The position numbers and the translations under genes were made by a program. The notes under the pieces are model-generated. The model was not told where the DNA came from and did not search any database. It saw nothing but the letters and a program-made list of their open reading frames with translations. Shown here in pieces: positions 1 to 11,948 of a stretch of DNA of 64,000 nt. This DNA is from Incurvaria masculella (lineage: Eukaryota > Arthropoda > Insecta > Lepidoptera > Incurvariidae). The stretch lies in assembly GCA_946894095.1 (NCBI GenBank), contig OX335655.1, positions 4,030,001-4,094,000 on the forward strand, given 5' to 3'. The number at the start of each line of letters is the position of its first letter. Within the stretch, counting starts at the first letter, position 1.

Positions 1-388
1 CACCGAGAGGATAACATTAAATCTAGATCATGTTTTAGTCCATCGCACTGCATTCCCAATGCGTACCAATTCAACGTGGTCAGTGAGTACTAATTCACCG
101 TCGTCTCTACATAAGTACACATTATATTTGTTGAAATTGTGCACGGCTACATTGAACCGGACTGAAAACACAAACCAAGTTCATCGAGTTCTTCATTCAA
201 AGCTGTAGTACGATTTTTTTACGAGTAGTTGTGCCATTCCAACCTAGGTGGCACTGAATACAATATTTTCGTAGATAACTCCCTACAGGGATCTTACAGC
301 AAATTTTAACATCCCTCTTTATTATGTTTGATTCACAATACTTTTCAATTTTATACATTTAATTATTAAATTTATTCTTGAATTACAG
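1..388. other. raptor intron sequence at left edge, with a degenerate SINE trace
   Basis: This precedes the acceptor at 387-388 and has no open exon. Around 143-180 it has a weak match to the SINE body seen elsewhere in the window (minus orientation, the stretch reading 'cggctacattgaac'). Nothing else is recognisable. Confidence 0.4.
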
Positions 389-3300
389 CATCGAAGAAGG
401 TGAAAAACCTCCCACCCAACACAATATCAGAAGACTCTACATCGCGGGAACACAACAATTCGCTCACTTCTAGTAAGTGTCATAGAATTGTTATGAAAAC
501 ATTTTTGTGAACCTCTATTGTATCTTTGGTATTTATGTGTCAAGCTGCAATTGTATTGATAAAATCTTCTAATTCTTAATATATTATATCACACATTTTG
601 TTTTAATAATAATAATAATAATAAACTGTTTATTAGATGAAACTTATACATACATTCTTAGAGTAGACTTAACATAATTGAACAAGTGTTAGTTTCATCT
701 AATGGGCCACCATATTGCCTTGAGGCAATCTCTTCCTGGCCACCCATTAGATTTAACAACATAATTTAGGTAGGTGAATAAGTGAAGTGAGCATTAACTT
801 AAGATTAAAACATGCGACAATTTAAAACTAAAAGAAAACTGTTTTGTTGGTCACACTGAGATTTTGTTAGCGTTGGCATATGCCAAGATTATACCAATGT
901 CGAGGTAGGCTAACGCGCTCTGCTTGAAGCAGGTCAGCAGAGCAAGCAGGCGATCGTGTCGACGCAGTACGTGCAGTGGGCGTCGAGCCAGTTCGCGCGC
1001 TGCTCCGTCGACGAGGACTGGCAGAAGGTTAGCCCATTTGCTTCATGTTTCCTTTCCTTTTGCACATGTATTGACTTATTTTTCAAAACTTTTATTTCTA
1101 CTCTTAAATAAATGAAAGCATATAAGATAATTATAGTTTTAGTTTATGGCAAAACAAAACAAAGTATCAGTGTAACGTGAAGAATTAGGTTGCTTGTTCT
1201 GTTAGAAAATATATCCTAGTGAATATGCCACGAATTTCTGAAATTCATAACTATAATACTAGATACAGGGAAAACATTCAAGTACCTGGTCACAGATTGC
1301 ATAAAATGTCGACAAGCTTTGTTATTACCAGTGCTAAGTTATACAACAAATTACCTCTTGAAGTAAGAAACCTTGAAGACAGAGAGTTCGAGAGTAAAGT
1401 AAAAATTATACTGATAAATAAAAGCTACTATAGTTTGATAGATGTGTTTAGTGATAAGTTTATCTAGTCATTCTAGGTTAAGTTATGTATTACTCTTAAG
1501 ATTTTATTAATTTGATTTGCATACCGATTGAGTATTGATTTTGTATCAAAATTATTTTTTATTTCTTGACTATAATATGACATTTTTTATGCTATTTCCT
1601 TTATTTAATTTCTTTGCATAATATATGACTACTTGATCCTTTTTTTAGATATTGAATTTGTGTATTGACCTAAATTATTTATAATTGATTTTAAAATATG
1701 GTATTGTAGAAAATTTGTTCATTGTGTAAAGTTGTATTCTAGATTTAAGCATACATTTTGTACATATGAGGTCCCAGTTTTGCTAGGACCCTTATAAAAA
1801 AAAATGACGTTGTCTAAGTGTAACAAAGTGTACCTAAGGACGAATAAAGAATTGAATTGAATTGAATTGAATATCATCATGCAAATTCATGAGGAATGTG
1901 GGGTGAGGTAAGCTCTTAGACTATTCGGTGTGCTTGTTTCAGGATGAAGAAAGCAGACTCTTTCAAGAGAGGAAATGGAGGTACAACAGGAACAGATCAC
2001 TGAGGAGAGAAGCCAGAGGTAATAGTCACTCCTTCCTTTTTTTCGTACCCACTATATAAGGTGAGTTTAAAATAATCTACAAGCCTTATAGGGTTGATTC
2101 AGTATCTGATATAAAACAACTTTTGCTAAGAATGTAGGCATGTAATTTTTTTTGTTCCATTTTAATTTTTGAGAAATTTAAACAGTATGTTCTTCCCAGT
2201 ATTTTAAACAACTTTTGCAAAGAAACTATGCACCTATCTGTAATGGTTTCCAAGAAAATAATTTATTAAAGTGCACTAACTCTTCAACTACCTAATTAAA
2301 AATATAGGTCAACCACGGGGCATTGACCCGACCGTGACCCACTGACACAAGACAATTCTCCGCCGCCGCCGCCGCGTGCGCAGACAGAAGCCCCGCCGCC
2401 CCATCTCCCCCGCCGCCACCTCCGCCCCTCTCACTGAAGGACGTTTGTTTTCGTTTTGAAAGCAATTGTATGTCAAGGTCCATGACGCGCATCGGACCTG
2501 AGTATCATACGTGAGTGAATTTAAGTGAAGCGAGTGCCGATCGGGCGAAAAAGGACATGCATGCTTGTGTACATACCTACATTACAGCCGCGCCGACCAA
2601 ATCCATAGCCCGGCGCGGCATACGTCAGCGTGGGAAGGAGGCAAAACTATTCGGGTAGGTAAAATAGACTCTGCCGCCGCGCGCCGCCGCCGCGCCGCCG
2701 GCCGGCGCGGCGCGGAACCTATTTTTCAAATAGGCAGTTTGAAGAGTTAGTGCAGTTTAATAATTTATTTTCTTGGAAACCATTACCAATAGGTACATAG
2801 TTTCTTCGCAAAAGTTGTTGACAATACTGGGAAGAATGTAATGCATAAATTTCTCAAAAATTAAAATGGAACAAAAAAAATTACATACTCTTAGCAAAAG
2901 TTGTTCTATATCAGATACTGAATCAACCCTATAAGGCTTGTAGATTATTTTAAACTCACCTTATATACACCTGACATAGGTTAAGTTGACGACGGCTTTT
3001 ACACCAGAGTATACTTGTAATGCTATAAATTATATTAATTTATATAATTGAATTAGTAACTTTATTAGTTGTAAGTAACTTAAACTGAGGGTTGCTGTTT
3101 CTATTGTTCTTTGTTCTTTGCCTTAAACTGTTCTGCCAAGGAATTATTTGGCAGTAGCATTTAGATCTAAGTATGTATTTCATAATTGTGGACGGAAAAA
3201 TATGTTATGTAAACCCGTGAAGTTTCTTTGCGGGTTCTTCTTTACTGGGTTGATCGAATCAGCGGATCTTTGTGACGTAACTTGGTGTAGTTTGACTACC

Positions 3301-6300
3301 AAAAAGTTTAAATAAATGAAATGAAATGAAATGAAACCTGACTGATACTTTATATGTGACTGGACATGGATAGTTACACCCACCGTCATGATATTAGCCT
3401 AAGGCACCGCATTCCTCAAGGAATTAGGTGCTATGCCAGGACCTTCCCTTTATGAGCACAGCTTCATTGAACTGGATGGAATACACAAACATGTTTTTAT
3501 TGCCACTTTGACCATCTTTTTATCCAATGCGATGGTACTAACCCGGGCGGGCTTAACCCTACCTTCTAGGGGATCTACAGTTTTTCATGGATTCCGAATT
3601 ATGGAACAGCTCTCATTCGTAACAAAATGCACTTATCCAACTCTGAAAGAGAAAGAAAGTGGTGCATGTACGGAGCGGAGATTTGAACTCAGACCTCTAG
3701 GATGGTTAGATATTCTTATGTTGCTTACATTCAAACTTCATTTGAATGAGTTGTGTCAAACGCACGTCCGTTAGCTAATCATGGTATATTGGGTGCACGC
3801 ACGTCTTGAAAACGTTTGACATGATAAATAAATAAAACCAATAAATAGAGACTAGATAAATCCTCAAAGCAAAAAAAAAACTAATAAAAGTAGTGCCCAA
3901 GACGATAAAACAAGCAAATAAATAACTTTTTAAGAAATAAAATATAATAGATATGAACACATTAGCTGCACGTTCATAAATAAATAAATAATACAAAAGT
4001 AAAGTCAGAAAAAAAGAGTAACATAACCGACATGTGTGAACATTAGTGACGTTGTGTGCAGAGTTGCGCGGTGCGGGTGTGTCGCGGCTCGAGTCGCAGG
4101 TGTTCTGCGCTCGCTCCCCCCTCTCGCCATCCGTGGTCATGTTCCACCCCTACGACCAGCACATCGCCGTCGCCTCCAAAGACAACTTCGGGTATGCGCA
4201 GATTTGAACGGTTGATCTTTCCCCACTCTCACGTATCCCCCACTGCTATAGATAATTTAGCGTGATTGTAAAAAGCCTGAAAAAGGATTAAGCTACGCAT
4301 AAGTACGAACCAATTAAAACTCTAATAAGTGGTTCGTCGGACATACAGACAAGTGCCAGATGTAAGAATTTGGAGACACTCCAACTCCGAAGAGATGTAC
4401 GGTATCTCTGTATTCTATCACCGCTTCCATGGAGAATGTTCTTCGGATCTGTATTACGCTATACCTCCGTCCCCTTTCTACCATGACGTAATGCAGAATA
4501 GATTATCCTAAAATAGCACCAACCGATCCCGTAGATAATTTATTTATAGGGTTGATAAATTTTTCACCAAAGTACAACCTGGGGTTCTTTAAACGTGGTG
4601 TGAAGAATCACCTGGCCTGCCGGCATGGTCTTCGCAGCCCCCATGTAAGTTCGAAACCCCATGGGCGTTGAGGACATATTATGTGAGGGTGTGGCCATAG
4701 ATTAATAATTACTTACTCGCTTGTGTGGCGTACGGCAAAAGTCTTTTCAAAAATCGCAATTTGGTAAAGTTAAAGATAATTACTTTGACTGGGTCCAATA
4801 TTTTCAAAACAATATTATGGAGCTTTCTATTATTATTTATTATGTTATTTATATCACTAGCAGCTTGAAACTGATGCGTGAATTTCATTTTTCCCGGAGT
4901 GCACTTGTGTATTTTTTTAATTTTTAAATTGGTATTATTAATATTACTTATCATTCAATTATGTATTTATATTGATTATTGATTGTTTATTATTATTATT
5001 GATTATTTGTTTTTTTTATTGCCTTTAAATGTTTGTCTAGTCGGTTTTTAAATCCATTTACAGTTTCAGCACTAATGACCTCCTCCGGCAGCTTGTTCCA
5101 AGAGTCTATAACTCTGTTGACCAAGAAGTGTTTCCTGGGGTTAGAATTTGATGCAGATTGGTTCAGTTTTAATATATAGGTTTTAAAGATCTTAATCACG
5201 AGATGCGGCCACTAACCGATGCGTACGATTGCAACAGGATCTGGGACTGGGGCACGGGCGCGAAGCTGTGCTCGGGCGTGTGGCGCGGGGGCGCGGCTGC
5301 GTCGCGCTCCACCCGCGTCTCCAGCATGGACTACATCAACGCGCACGACCAGTCGCTGCTGGCGGTGGCCACCGCCTGCGGCTCTGTCGCAATCTACAAG
5401 TACATTTAATTATTTTATTTTATATTGACAGGCAGCCTAGGCTGATGTGTCTAAATCGAGTACATAGTTCATTGATGTATTAACATATTATATTTTTTTT
5501 CACTTAAGGTGGCCCGACCCGGCGGGACTAACTCATTCGCGGGCACGGTACAAAACCGTAAATCTTACCAAATCATACACTATGCACATTGTCTTTTTTG
5601 TGGACATGTTGCATCTTCCTCATCACGGAGCCTGTCTTATTCTTTGAAACAGAGAAGGTCCCAGAGCGCAACAGCACGGTTTTGTTGTTTGGTTTCTTAT
5701 GGAAACAAAATATTAATGCATTGATGGTTAATCTGATAAATTACTCATTGCTTAAGTTAATATAATGTGTTACATTTATAGCATATTAAATATGAGTAGC
5801 GCAATTTAAAATATATTTGTTTCAAAAATAGATTTCGAGATTCGATTAAAATTTTAATGCAATAAACCATACTACGAAATATACTGGTTGCACGATAAGG
5901 CAGAAAAGTCACCATAGATCTTCTCATTTTGAAACGAAGAATCCGATTGGTGACAATTTAGCACGTCATGAACTTGGAGTAACGATGAGTCTGTGGTGCA
6001 CAGGCCGACGGGCAGTGGGCGCAACAAGGAGCCGCACCTGGTGACGGCGTGGAGCGCGCTGGACGTGCGGCCGCCGTCCGCCGCCGCGCCCGACCGCGAT
6101 TGGAAGCCCCCGCCTGCGCCGCCCCTCTACAGTGAGTCGCCTCGGATAATGAGTTTTCGAAAATAAACATAATCGCGGGCGCCGATTGTGGCTCTCAAAG
6201 AACTACGAGTATATTCGGTCTCTAAATCTTATCAATTTTAAGACGAAGTAAAAGATGTTTTTAGGGTTCCGTACCCAAAGGTGCCAATGGAACGCTATTA

Positions 6301-9300
6301 CTAAACTTCCGCTGTCCGTCCGTCTGTCTGTCTGACACAGGGCTGTATCTCATTAACAGGCAGGCAGCTGAAATGTTCACAGAGTGTGTATTTATTTTTC
6401 TGCTATAACAACCAATTGGTAAAAAAAATAAAGTGCCCCATACAAAAAACGTGATTGCGAATGGTGGTGTGAGTTGCAGTGAGATAATTTTTTTCTCATT
6501 AATTTTCTAAAATAATCATAGACTTAAACCGGCGTGTGCTCGGTTGCACGTTGGCTATTTGCGTTAGACCTGATTTACACTTTTCAAAATGATGTACTTT
6601 GGTGTTTTTAGAATCTCAAAATAGACTCTTGGTACAATTTTTTTTCATTGTTTTTAAAACACCCTGAATTCAGTTTTTATTTTTAATTAGCTTATGAGGA
6701 TATTTAGTTTTAAGGTGGCCCATCCCGACGGGACTAACTCATTCGCGGGCACAGCATCAAATCGTTCTGTTGCGCTCTGGCACTGTCTCTGTTTTAAAGA
6801 AAAAGGCAGTCTTTGTGATGAGGAGGATGCAAGCAAACAATGCGCATAGTGTTTGATTTGATTAGATTTACAAAAAAATTTATACAAAACGACTTATAGC
6901 TAAAACTAAATCACGGACGCTGTAGTCAAAAGTCAAACAAAAACTAAATTGAAGTGAATCTTCATAGAACAAGCTGGGTTTGATGACTAAAATTTTTTTT
7001 ATTTTTATGTTTTATCGTCGAGTAATCCGTGACCAAACTTATTGTATTTGTTATTGCGGAAATTTCCAACTTTCGGACCTTATAACGTGGAAACCATATA
7101 GAACTTAACAATCCCAATGGTCATCAAACATCTGTCAGTCATTCAGTCAGCGTGTTTGCGTCCACTGCTGGACATACGCCTCTCCAATTTTCATCCAGTC
7201 CTCCCGGCCTTCAGCGTTACGGAACCACTGTATTCCGCCGACGCACTTAATGTCGTCGTCCCGTCTGGCGGGTGGTCTTCCCACACTCCGTTTTCCTGTC
7301 CATGGCCGCCAGTATAGGACACGGTTACTCCATGGTTATATCTACACGGTAAATATAATCAAATAAAGCTCTTTTGAGTACAATTTTGGATCTCCGACAA
7401 GAAATGCGCGCATGATCTTCTTTCTATGCAGTCTTGATGATAAATAATGAATGAAACATTGACGGTTTGTGCGCGGTGCGCAGTGGGCGGCGCGACGGGA
7501 AGCGCGGCGGGCGGCAGCGCGGCGGCGGCGGCGGCGGCGATGCCGGCGCCGGGCGCGCTGCTCGCGTGGTGCGGCGTGACGCTCACGCTGGCGGCGGGCG
7601 GCGACGCGCGCCACCTGCGCCTCTGGGACGCGCGCGCCGAACTCAAGAAGCAGGACATCGACACCGGTGAGCTCGCGTTGTTTGAGTGAACACTTTTGAG
7701 ATTACTTAGATGTTTTATTTATGTGGCTCAGCGGCGGGGAATTGCCTTCCATCCCAGAGGTCTGCGTTCAAATCTCTGCCTACCACTTTCTCTTTCTGTG
7801 TTGGATTAATGCATTTCGTTACGAATGTGAGCTGCTCCATGGTTCGGAATCCATGTAAAACTGTAGGTTCTTCCTCTATTCTATTCCCTTCCTCTATCAG
7901 GAGGTAAGGTTAAGCCCTCCCGTGTTGGTACCCTCCACCATGATACCCCATGGCCGCTGATACCATTGGAATAGTCAGATGCTTTACCAACTCGGCTCCG
8001 TAGACTACCACCTGCCTATCAAATTGGCCTGACCTCTTTCCGATTCAACCAAAATTCGTTTAGGAAAAATAATTTTATCCACCAAGTAAACCCTGCACTC
8101 TCTTTGGGCATAGTCCGTAACAGTTGTATTCAGAGAGCATCAGTCAAAACGAATTACGAGATTATCACCCGACTAACCATACAAAAACTGGTTTAGTCCA
8201 GCGCACTAAGGTTAGTCCGCCCACTCTGAATAGGGCTGTAAGTGTTTAGCCCCATATAAACCTAGTTTAAGCTTAAATACTGAGTTGTGACGGGTGCGTG
8301 GCGTGCGGCAGACACGGAGGCTGCGGTGACATCACTGGCGCGCGCCGGCCCGCACCAGCTGGTGGCCGGCTTCGGCGACGGCGCGTGCCGAGTGTGGGAC
8401 ACGCGCGCGCCGCGCCAGCCGGCACAGTCGCACCATGACCACCAGGCGGCCATCTTGTGCTCGCAGCTGCACGCGCACCTTAACATCCTCGTCACCGGCT
8501 GGTGAGTGGTGTTCCCAGATTATTTAATTCCTATACGTACTTAAACGATAGATTGTAGGGTTAATCCCGGCCCGGTTGTTACCATCGTTCAATGAGCGAT
8601 GGTCGAAGTGGCAATGAAAGTGGTCGGTGTTTTCCATCCAGTGTAGCCAAGCAATATAAGGAAGGTCCTCGCCTGTCACATATTTCCCATGTGGTGTGTT
8701 AGGCTAATATAATGTCATGGTATTAGCTATCCATGTCCATAATAAATGTACATAAAAAAAATATTTACCCAATTTCAATGTGATGAGAAACTTTAAATCA
8801 AATAAAAGGCTCTTACCTATAGAGAAGATAAGGTGGCAGAATTGACATCACCTCATCATATCTAGTTTTGCACTTTATCATTCAAATGTGATATTTGACA
8901 CCTACACTATCAAAAGTTTATTCTTTATATCGCTGCATGATCATACTATTCATTTATAATAATGTAAATTGCAATTCTAGATAACATTCCCTTTCAAAAT
9001 AGCCATCTTAATTCAAGTTAATTAAAAAATTACAGAAACACTGATCCATCCAAAAGCCAATGGCTTTATTTTTATTTGTACTAGTTGTTATAACGGCAAT
9101 AGAAATACATACTCTGTGAACATTTCAACTATATATCTATCACAGTTAATGAGATACAGCCTGCTGATGGACAGATGGACCACAAACAGAGCCTAAGTAA
9201 TGGGGTCCCGTTGGCACCCTTTAGGTACGGAACCCTAAAAAGAAATATTAGAATTTTCTCTTGATCAAAATACCGTGCTAAGAAAGGTATTTGGATTGCT

Positions 9301-11948
9301 GGCAGGCCAGGCCATTCATACAAATATATTGGATTTCCTGGATGGGGTGTTTGCTAAAAAAATTGGCTAGGCTGGGCGTCTCATGTCTCCATGGAGACGG
9401 ACAAGCTAATGTTTTCTATGCCCTCCGTTACATATGCAGTGCAACATAGAATTTTAATAAACTGTTTCGTACTCTGTGCCCCTGCTGACGGTGAATTGTT
9501 TTGCCAGCGCGAGTGGCGAGGTGCGGCTGTACGACGTGCGGAGGCCGGGCGCGGTGGTGTCGGTGCAGAGCGCGGGGCCCATGACCGCCATGGCCGTACA
9601 CCCCATGCACAACATACTATCCTGGTCAGTGGCCCTCTCAGCTTGTTCAAATTGTATTTTATTTACCTATTTTCCAAGAAAATTTTTGCTCTGGACATTC
9701 ATCTGAAACAAAATTTCACTTTAAAAATACATTAGTATATCTTTTACCTATAATCTCAGAACCAAACATTACAGCATAAAAAAAAAATTGGCCCATTGGA
9801 TATGCAATAGCATAGTTCTGAATATCATATGGGTCACCAAATTGTTTATTTCTAGTTTTCATAAAAGAGCATTTTATTCCCACTGTTTCTATTCGTAAGT
9901 GACAAAGAGAAAGTGGAAATTAGCTTCATCGTGTGAAACATTTTGCTGATAATTGCTGATCTCTATTGAAATGTGATTCTATCTATTGTGATGAACCACC
10001 TCCTACCAAGGTTTTAAGTTAAACTAAAAATAGTTCAGAATCACACAGGAAGACTAATCAAAACATATCACGTAAAAATGGAGCCAAGTCGTCGAGAACC
10101 AGGTAATGTTTTGGCCATCAAGGGACTTGAATAATGTTTTCAGAGCCTAGTCTACAGCGTTCTCTTCAATATTTAACCTATCTAATAATAAAAATCTCAT
10201 CATTATTAGTTAAACAATTTGAGGGTTAAAATGAGAATGAAAAGGCATACATTAAATTACTAAGTTGTTTAAATAGTTTAAAAAAGTGTTTTTCAATACG
10301 CATATATTAAATGATTTAATTTCTGAAACTTAAAAAAACTTCTGGAATATGTATTTATTTATTTTTGATCGAGGTTAATTAGATGTTCTCTTTTCACTTT
10401 ATAAAAATCGAATTAACAACTCAACATGAGTTGATTTAAAGATATCAAAAAACAGACAGGATTATCAAGTGTCATTCGATATAATTCATAAAAGACGAAG
10501 ACTATCTGAATTAGGTGCTGCCATTAGTGTTAAATAACTGAATGTACGTGTCCACAGCGGGTCCATAACGCACGCGATTAGCGTGTACAACTTGCAGGGC
10601 GCCACACTCAACACCATCAAGTTCCACGATGGGTTCATGGGCGCCAGGATCGGTCCCGTCGCCTGCCTCGCCTTCCATCCGCTCAGGTTTATTTTTTATT
10701 TTTTATGTGACTGGACATGGATGGCTAATACCACAAGTTCTGTCATGGTATTAGCCCAACACACCACATGGGAACTAGGTGCCATGCCAGGACCTTCCTT
10801 ATATTGCACGGCTACATTGAACTGGATGGAAAACACGGACAATTTTCATTGCCGCTTCGACCATCGTTCATCCAATGCGATGGTACCAACCCGGGCGGGA
10901 TAAACCCTACCACCTAGTAAGTAAGGAAGGGGACCTACAGCTTAACGTGGAATCCGAACCACGGCCAGCCTCTCTCAACGGTCGAATGGTCACCCATCCA
11001 AGACCAGACCGGACCCAGCGTTGCTTAACTTCGGAGAGCGATCGCCGAAGTGTCGCGCCACTGGGCCACCGAGGCTGACAACTGGCTTCACCTTCCTACA
11101 CGCAAGCACATTATCTCAATCTACCGCTTTCGTGTAATCTAACTGAGCACTTTGGCCAAAATGACCCACTCAGGGTAATTTTGCATCCACAAACCTATTT
11201 CATTTCATTTTATTTCTTATCCATAGGAAGGATACCTACACTTGGACACGTTATCAATCTGTCGGTTCGAGAAGAGCCGACATACAAGTTTCATTAATTG
11301 GTTAATTCAAAATTTTGTTGCCCCATTTTCAATACTACCGCTTAGAATTTTGAGTAGTTTACATCGCATATACAAAATTGTACAAACTTAAGGTATATAA
11401 TCACACGAAATTATCCTTATTACTATGTTCGGGAGCATACAGCCATCATCATTTTGGATATCATATATCACGTCAACATAAAGATAAATAGAAAATTACT
11501 TACTAATTGAATTACTATGTTCAGGTGTATACAGCCATGGTGATCATGGCTATATGGCATTCACTTGTTGAAAAAAAAAGTAAAAAGCTGTCAGATACCA
11601 TACAAAATAAAACAGAATAGATTTGAAAATTTTATTTACTCGATTTATGTAATTGAAATTACTAAATTTTCTCAAAGATATTTCGAAAATGAATTGTTCT
11701 TAATTATGTTAATCAAAAGAAGTCATGGGAAAGAAAATATCAGAAAAACATAACCTATAATATTTTGTTTCATACTTTGTGCCCGTGTCAATGGCATTTA
11801 AATTTGTTTAAAGACAAAAAAATCTCTTCTTTTCCTCTACAGTGCAGTGTCCACCATTTTTATGGTTTCTCGCACTTACAGATGCGCACTGGCGGTGGGC
11901 TCGCGGGACTCGACCGTGTCGGTGTACAGCTCGGACGCGCGCAGATGA
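389..11948 (+). CDS. raptor: raptor (regulatory-associated protein of TOR), 3' part, 11 coding exons
   Basis: Raptor is the scaffold of TOR complex 1 that recruits substrates such as S6K and 4E-BP. Exons read as 389-472, 933-1027, 1943-2018, 4062-4191, 5238-5399, 6004-6131, 7484-7666, 8312-8501, 9508-9624, 10558-10686 and 11882-11948 (TGA at 11946-11948). All junctions are AG/GT and the phases join to one 452-residue frame, entered in mid-gene. The first three exons give the basic linker (WASSQFARCSVDEDWQ, RLFQERKWRYNRNRSLRREA) and the rest the WD40 propeller: SVVMFHPYDQHIAVASKD, IWDWGTGAKL, HLVTAWSAL, LVAGFGDGACRVWDTR, GEVRLYDVRRPG, FHDGFMGARIGPVACLAFHP and a final SRDSTVSVYSSDARR. These match the human raptor C-terminus segment by segment from memory; no alignment was run. 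Exon 7 carries an Ala/Gly-rich insert. Introns hold SINEs, LINE tails and a foldback element. The 5' exons lie left of the window. Confidence 0.95.
606..900 (-). mobile_element. LINE 3' tail (TAA-type microsatellite end)
   Basis: Starts at a (AAT)n run at 606-624 and continues into a stretch with an internal inverted match (around 690-755, 'taatgggccacca' and 'ggccacccatta'). The pattern suggests a 5'-truncated LINE 3' end lying on the minus strand within the raptor intron. No coding sequence survives. Confidence 0.45.
1200..1876 (+). mobile_element. 5'-truncated LINE, reverse-transcriptase C-terminus plus 3' UTR
   Basis: An open frame at 1219-1467 ends a CR1/Jockey-type LINE ORF2: it has the NTR..., P.HRL.K.. 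and AKLYNKLPLEVR motifs, then a lysine-rich tail. A 3' UTR of about 380 bp follows, with AATAAA near 1844 and a (GAATT)n terminal repeat near 1850-1875. It lies in a raptor intron in the same orientation as the gene. It is not a host gene, because it has no start region and ends in a LINE-like simple repeat. Confidence 0.6.
2051..2970. mobile_element. Foldback DNA element with about 250-bp terminal inverted repeats and a CpG-rich core
   Basis: The left arm (about 2051-2310) and right arm (about 2715-2970) are reverse complements with a few mismatches and short indels, for example 'aaggtgagtttaaaataatc' against 'gattattttaaactcacctt'. The ends read ..tatataaggtgag / ctcaccttatata.., suggesting TATA-rich target duplication. 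The core (about 2330-2715) is very GC-rich with CCG runs, unlike the AT-rich arms. Its ORFs are low-complexity and are not called as genes. It sits between raptor exons 3 and 4. Confidence 0.7.
3030..3345 (+). mobile_element. LINE 3' end with (ATGAA)n tail
   Basis: Contains the stretch around 3210-3300 that recurs in inverse orientation at about 22650-22790 (shared words 'gattcgatcaa' and 'gcaaagaaacttcac' on the opposite strand). It ends in ATGAA repeats at about 3315-3337. No protein survives. Confidence 0.45.
3355..3715 (-). mobile_element. tRNA-headed SINE, near full length
   Basis: Read on the minus strand, the head at about 3665-3715 carries a B-box-like GTTCAAATC. It is followed by the conserved body (wording such as 'ttggataagtgca', 'ccatcgcattggat' and 'ggaaggtcctggcat') and an end reading 'ccatgtccagtcac'. 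The same body recurs at least a dozen times in this window. It lies in a raptor intron. Confidence 0.75.
4740..5199 (-). mobile_element. 5'-truncated CR1-like LINE, last ORF2 residues plus stem-loop tail
   Basis: The minus-strand frame at 4996-5199 ends with [20 protein letters not shown] and [13 protein letters not shown], close to the end of the near-intact LINE at 36327-39167. The 3' UTR (about 4850-4990) carries the tail motif GCATCAG...CTGCTAGT. It lies immediately upstream of raptor exon 5. Confidence 0.8.
5508..5735 (+). mobile_element. Fragment of a DNA element beginning GGTGGCCC
   Basis: Begins 'aaggtggcccgacccggcgggacta'. The same start occurs at 6713 and about 49504, and a fuller copy of the element spans 49502-50033. 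Only one end is seen here. Confidence 0.5.
6255..6440 (+). repeat. Interspersed repeat of the 'gggttccgtacc' family
   Basis: Carries 'gggttccgtacc', 'ccgctgtccgtccgtctgtct' and 'ggcagctgaaat', all found again at 13278-13560 (+), about 9110-9245 (-) and partly at 43935-44020 (-). It is an abundant short interspersed family; no coding sequence. Confidence 0.6.
6712..7440 (+). mobile_element. Second copy of the GGTGGCCC element, with a LINE fragment inside
   Basis: Matches the element at 49502-50033 at its left end and again near 7350-7435 ('atctccgacaagaaatg'). About 7130-7320 interrupts it with 'gtccactgctggacatacgcctc', a LINE-type fragment related to the one at 23890. It lies just upstream of raptor exon 7. 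Confidence 0.5.
7715..8010 (+). mobile_element. tRNA-headed SINE
   Basis: Starts with a tRNA-like segment, 'gtggctcagcggcggggaat', with a B-box-like GTTCAAATC at about 7768. The shared body follows ('ttcgttacgaatg.gagctg', 'ggttaagcc', 'gttggtacc'). The 3' end is degraded. Confidence 0.7.
8560..8755 (+). mobile_element. SINE, 3' half
   Basis: Headless copy of the same SINE body, from 'gggttaatcccggcccgg' through 'aggaaggtcct' to 'tagctatccatgtcc'. It lies directly after raptor exon 8. Confidence 0.7.
9110..9245 (-). repeat. Interspersed repeat of the 'gggttccgtacc' family, inverted
   Basis: The reverse complement carries 'agggttccgtacc' at its right end and the 'actgtgatagatatat..' side at its left. 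It is the same family as 6255-6440 and 13278-13560. Confidence 0.5.
10690..11085 (-). mobile_element. 5S-rRNA-headed SINE (SINE3-like)
   Basis: On the minus strand the head (about 10985-11055) resembles 5S rRNA: AAGTTAAGC (plus 11023-11031) and GGATGGGTGACC (plus 10988-10999) match the 5S internal control region. After the head it runs into the same body and 3' end as the tRNA-headed SINEs. Related copies lie at 51381-51757 and 53458-53834. It sits in the last-but-one raptor intron. Confidence 0.8.

Noticed and set aside
1219..1467. Small host gene with an 82-residue product
   Set aside because: It matches the C-terminal end of LINE reverse transcriptases and is followed by a LINE-type simple-repeat tail.
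2292..2750. GC-rich frames in the foldback core as genes
   Set aside because: They are low-complexity products of CCG/GGC runs with no domain.
7715..7800. tRNA genes at SINE heads
   Set aside because: They have a B-box-like motif but no full cloverleaf or anticodon stem I could fold; they are SINE promoters.
10985..11055. A 5S rRNA gene
   Set aside because: Only part of 5S is present, it is diverged, and it is fused to the SINE body.
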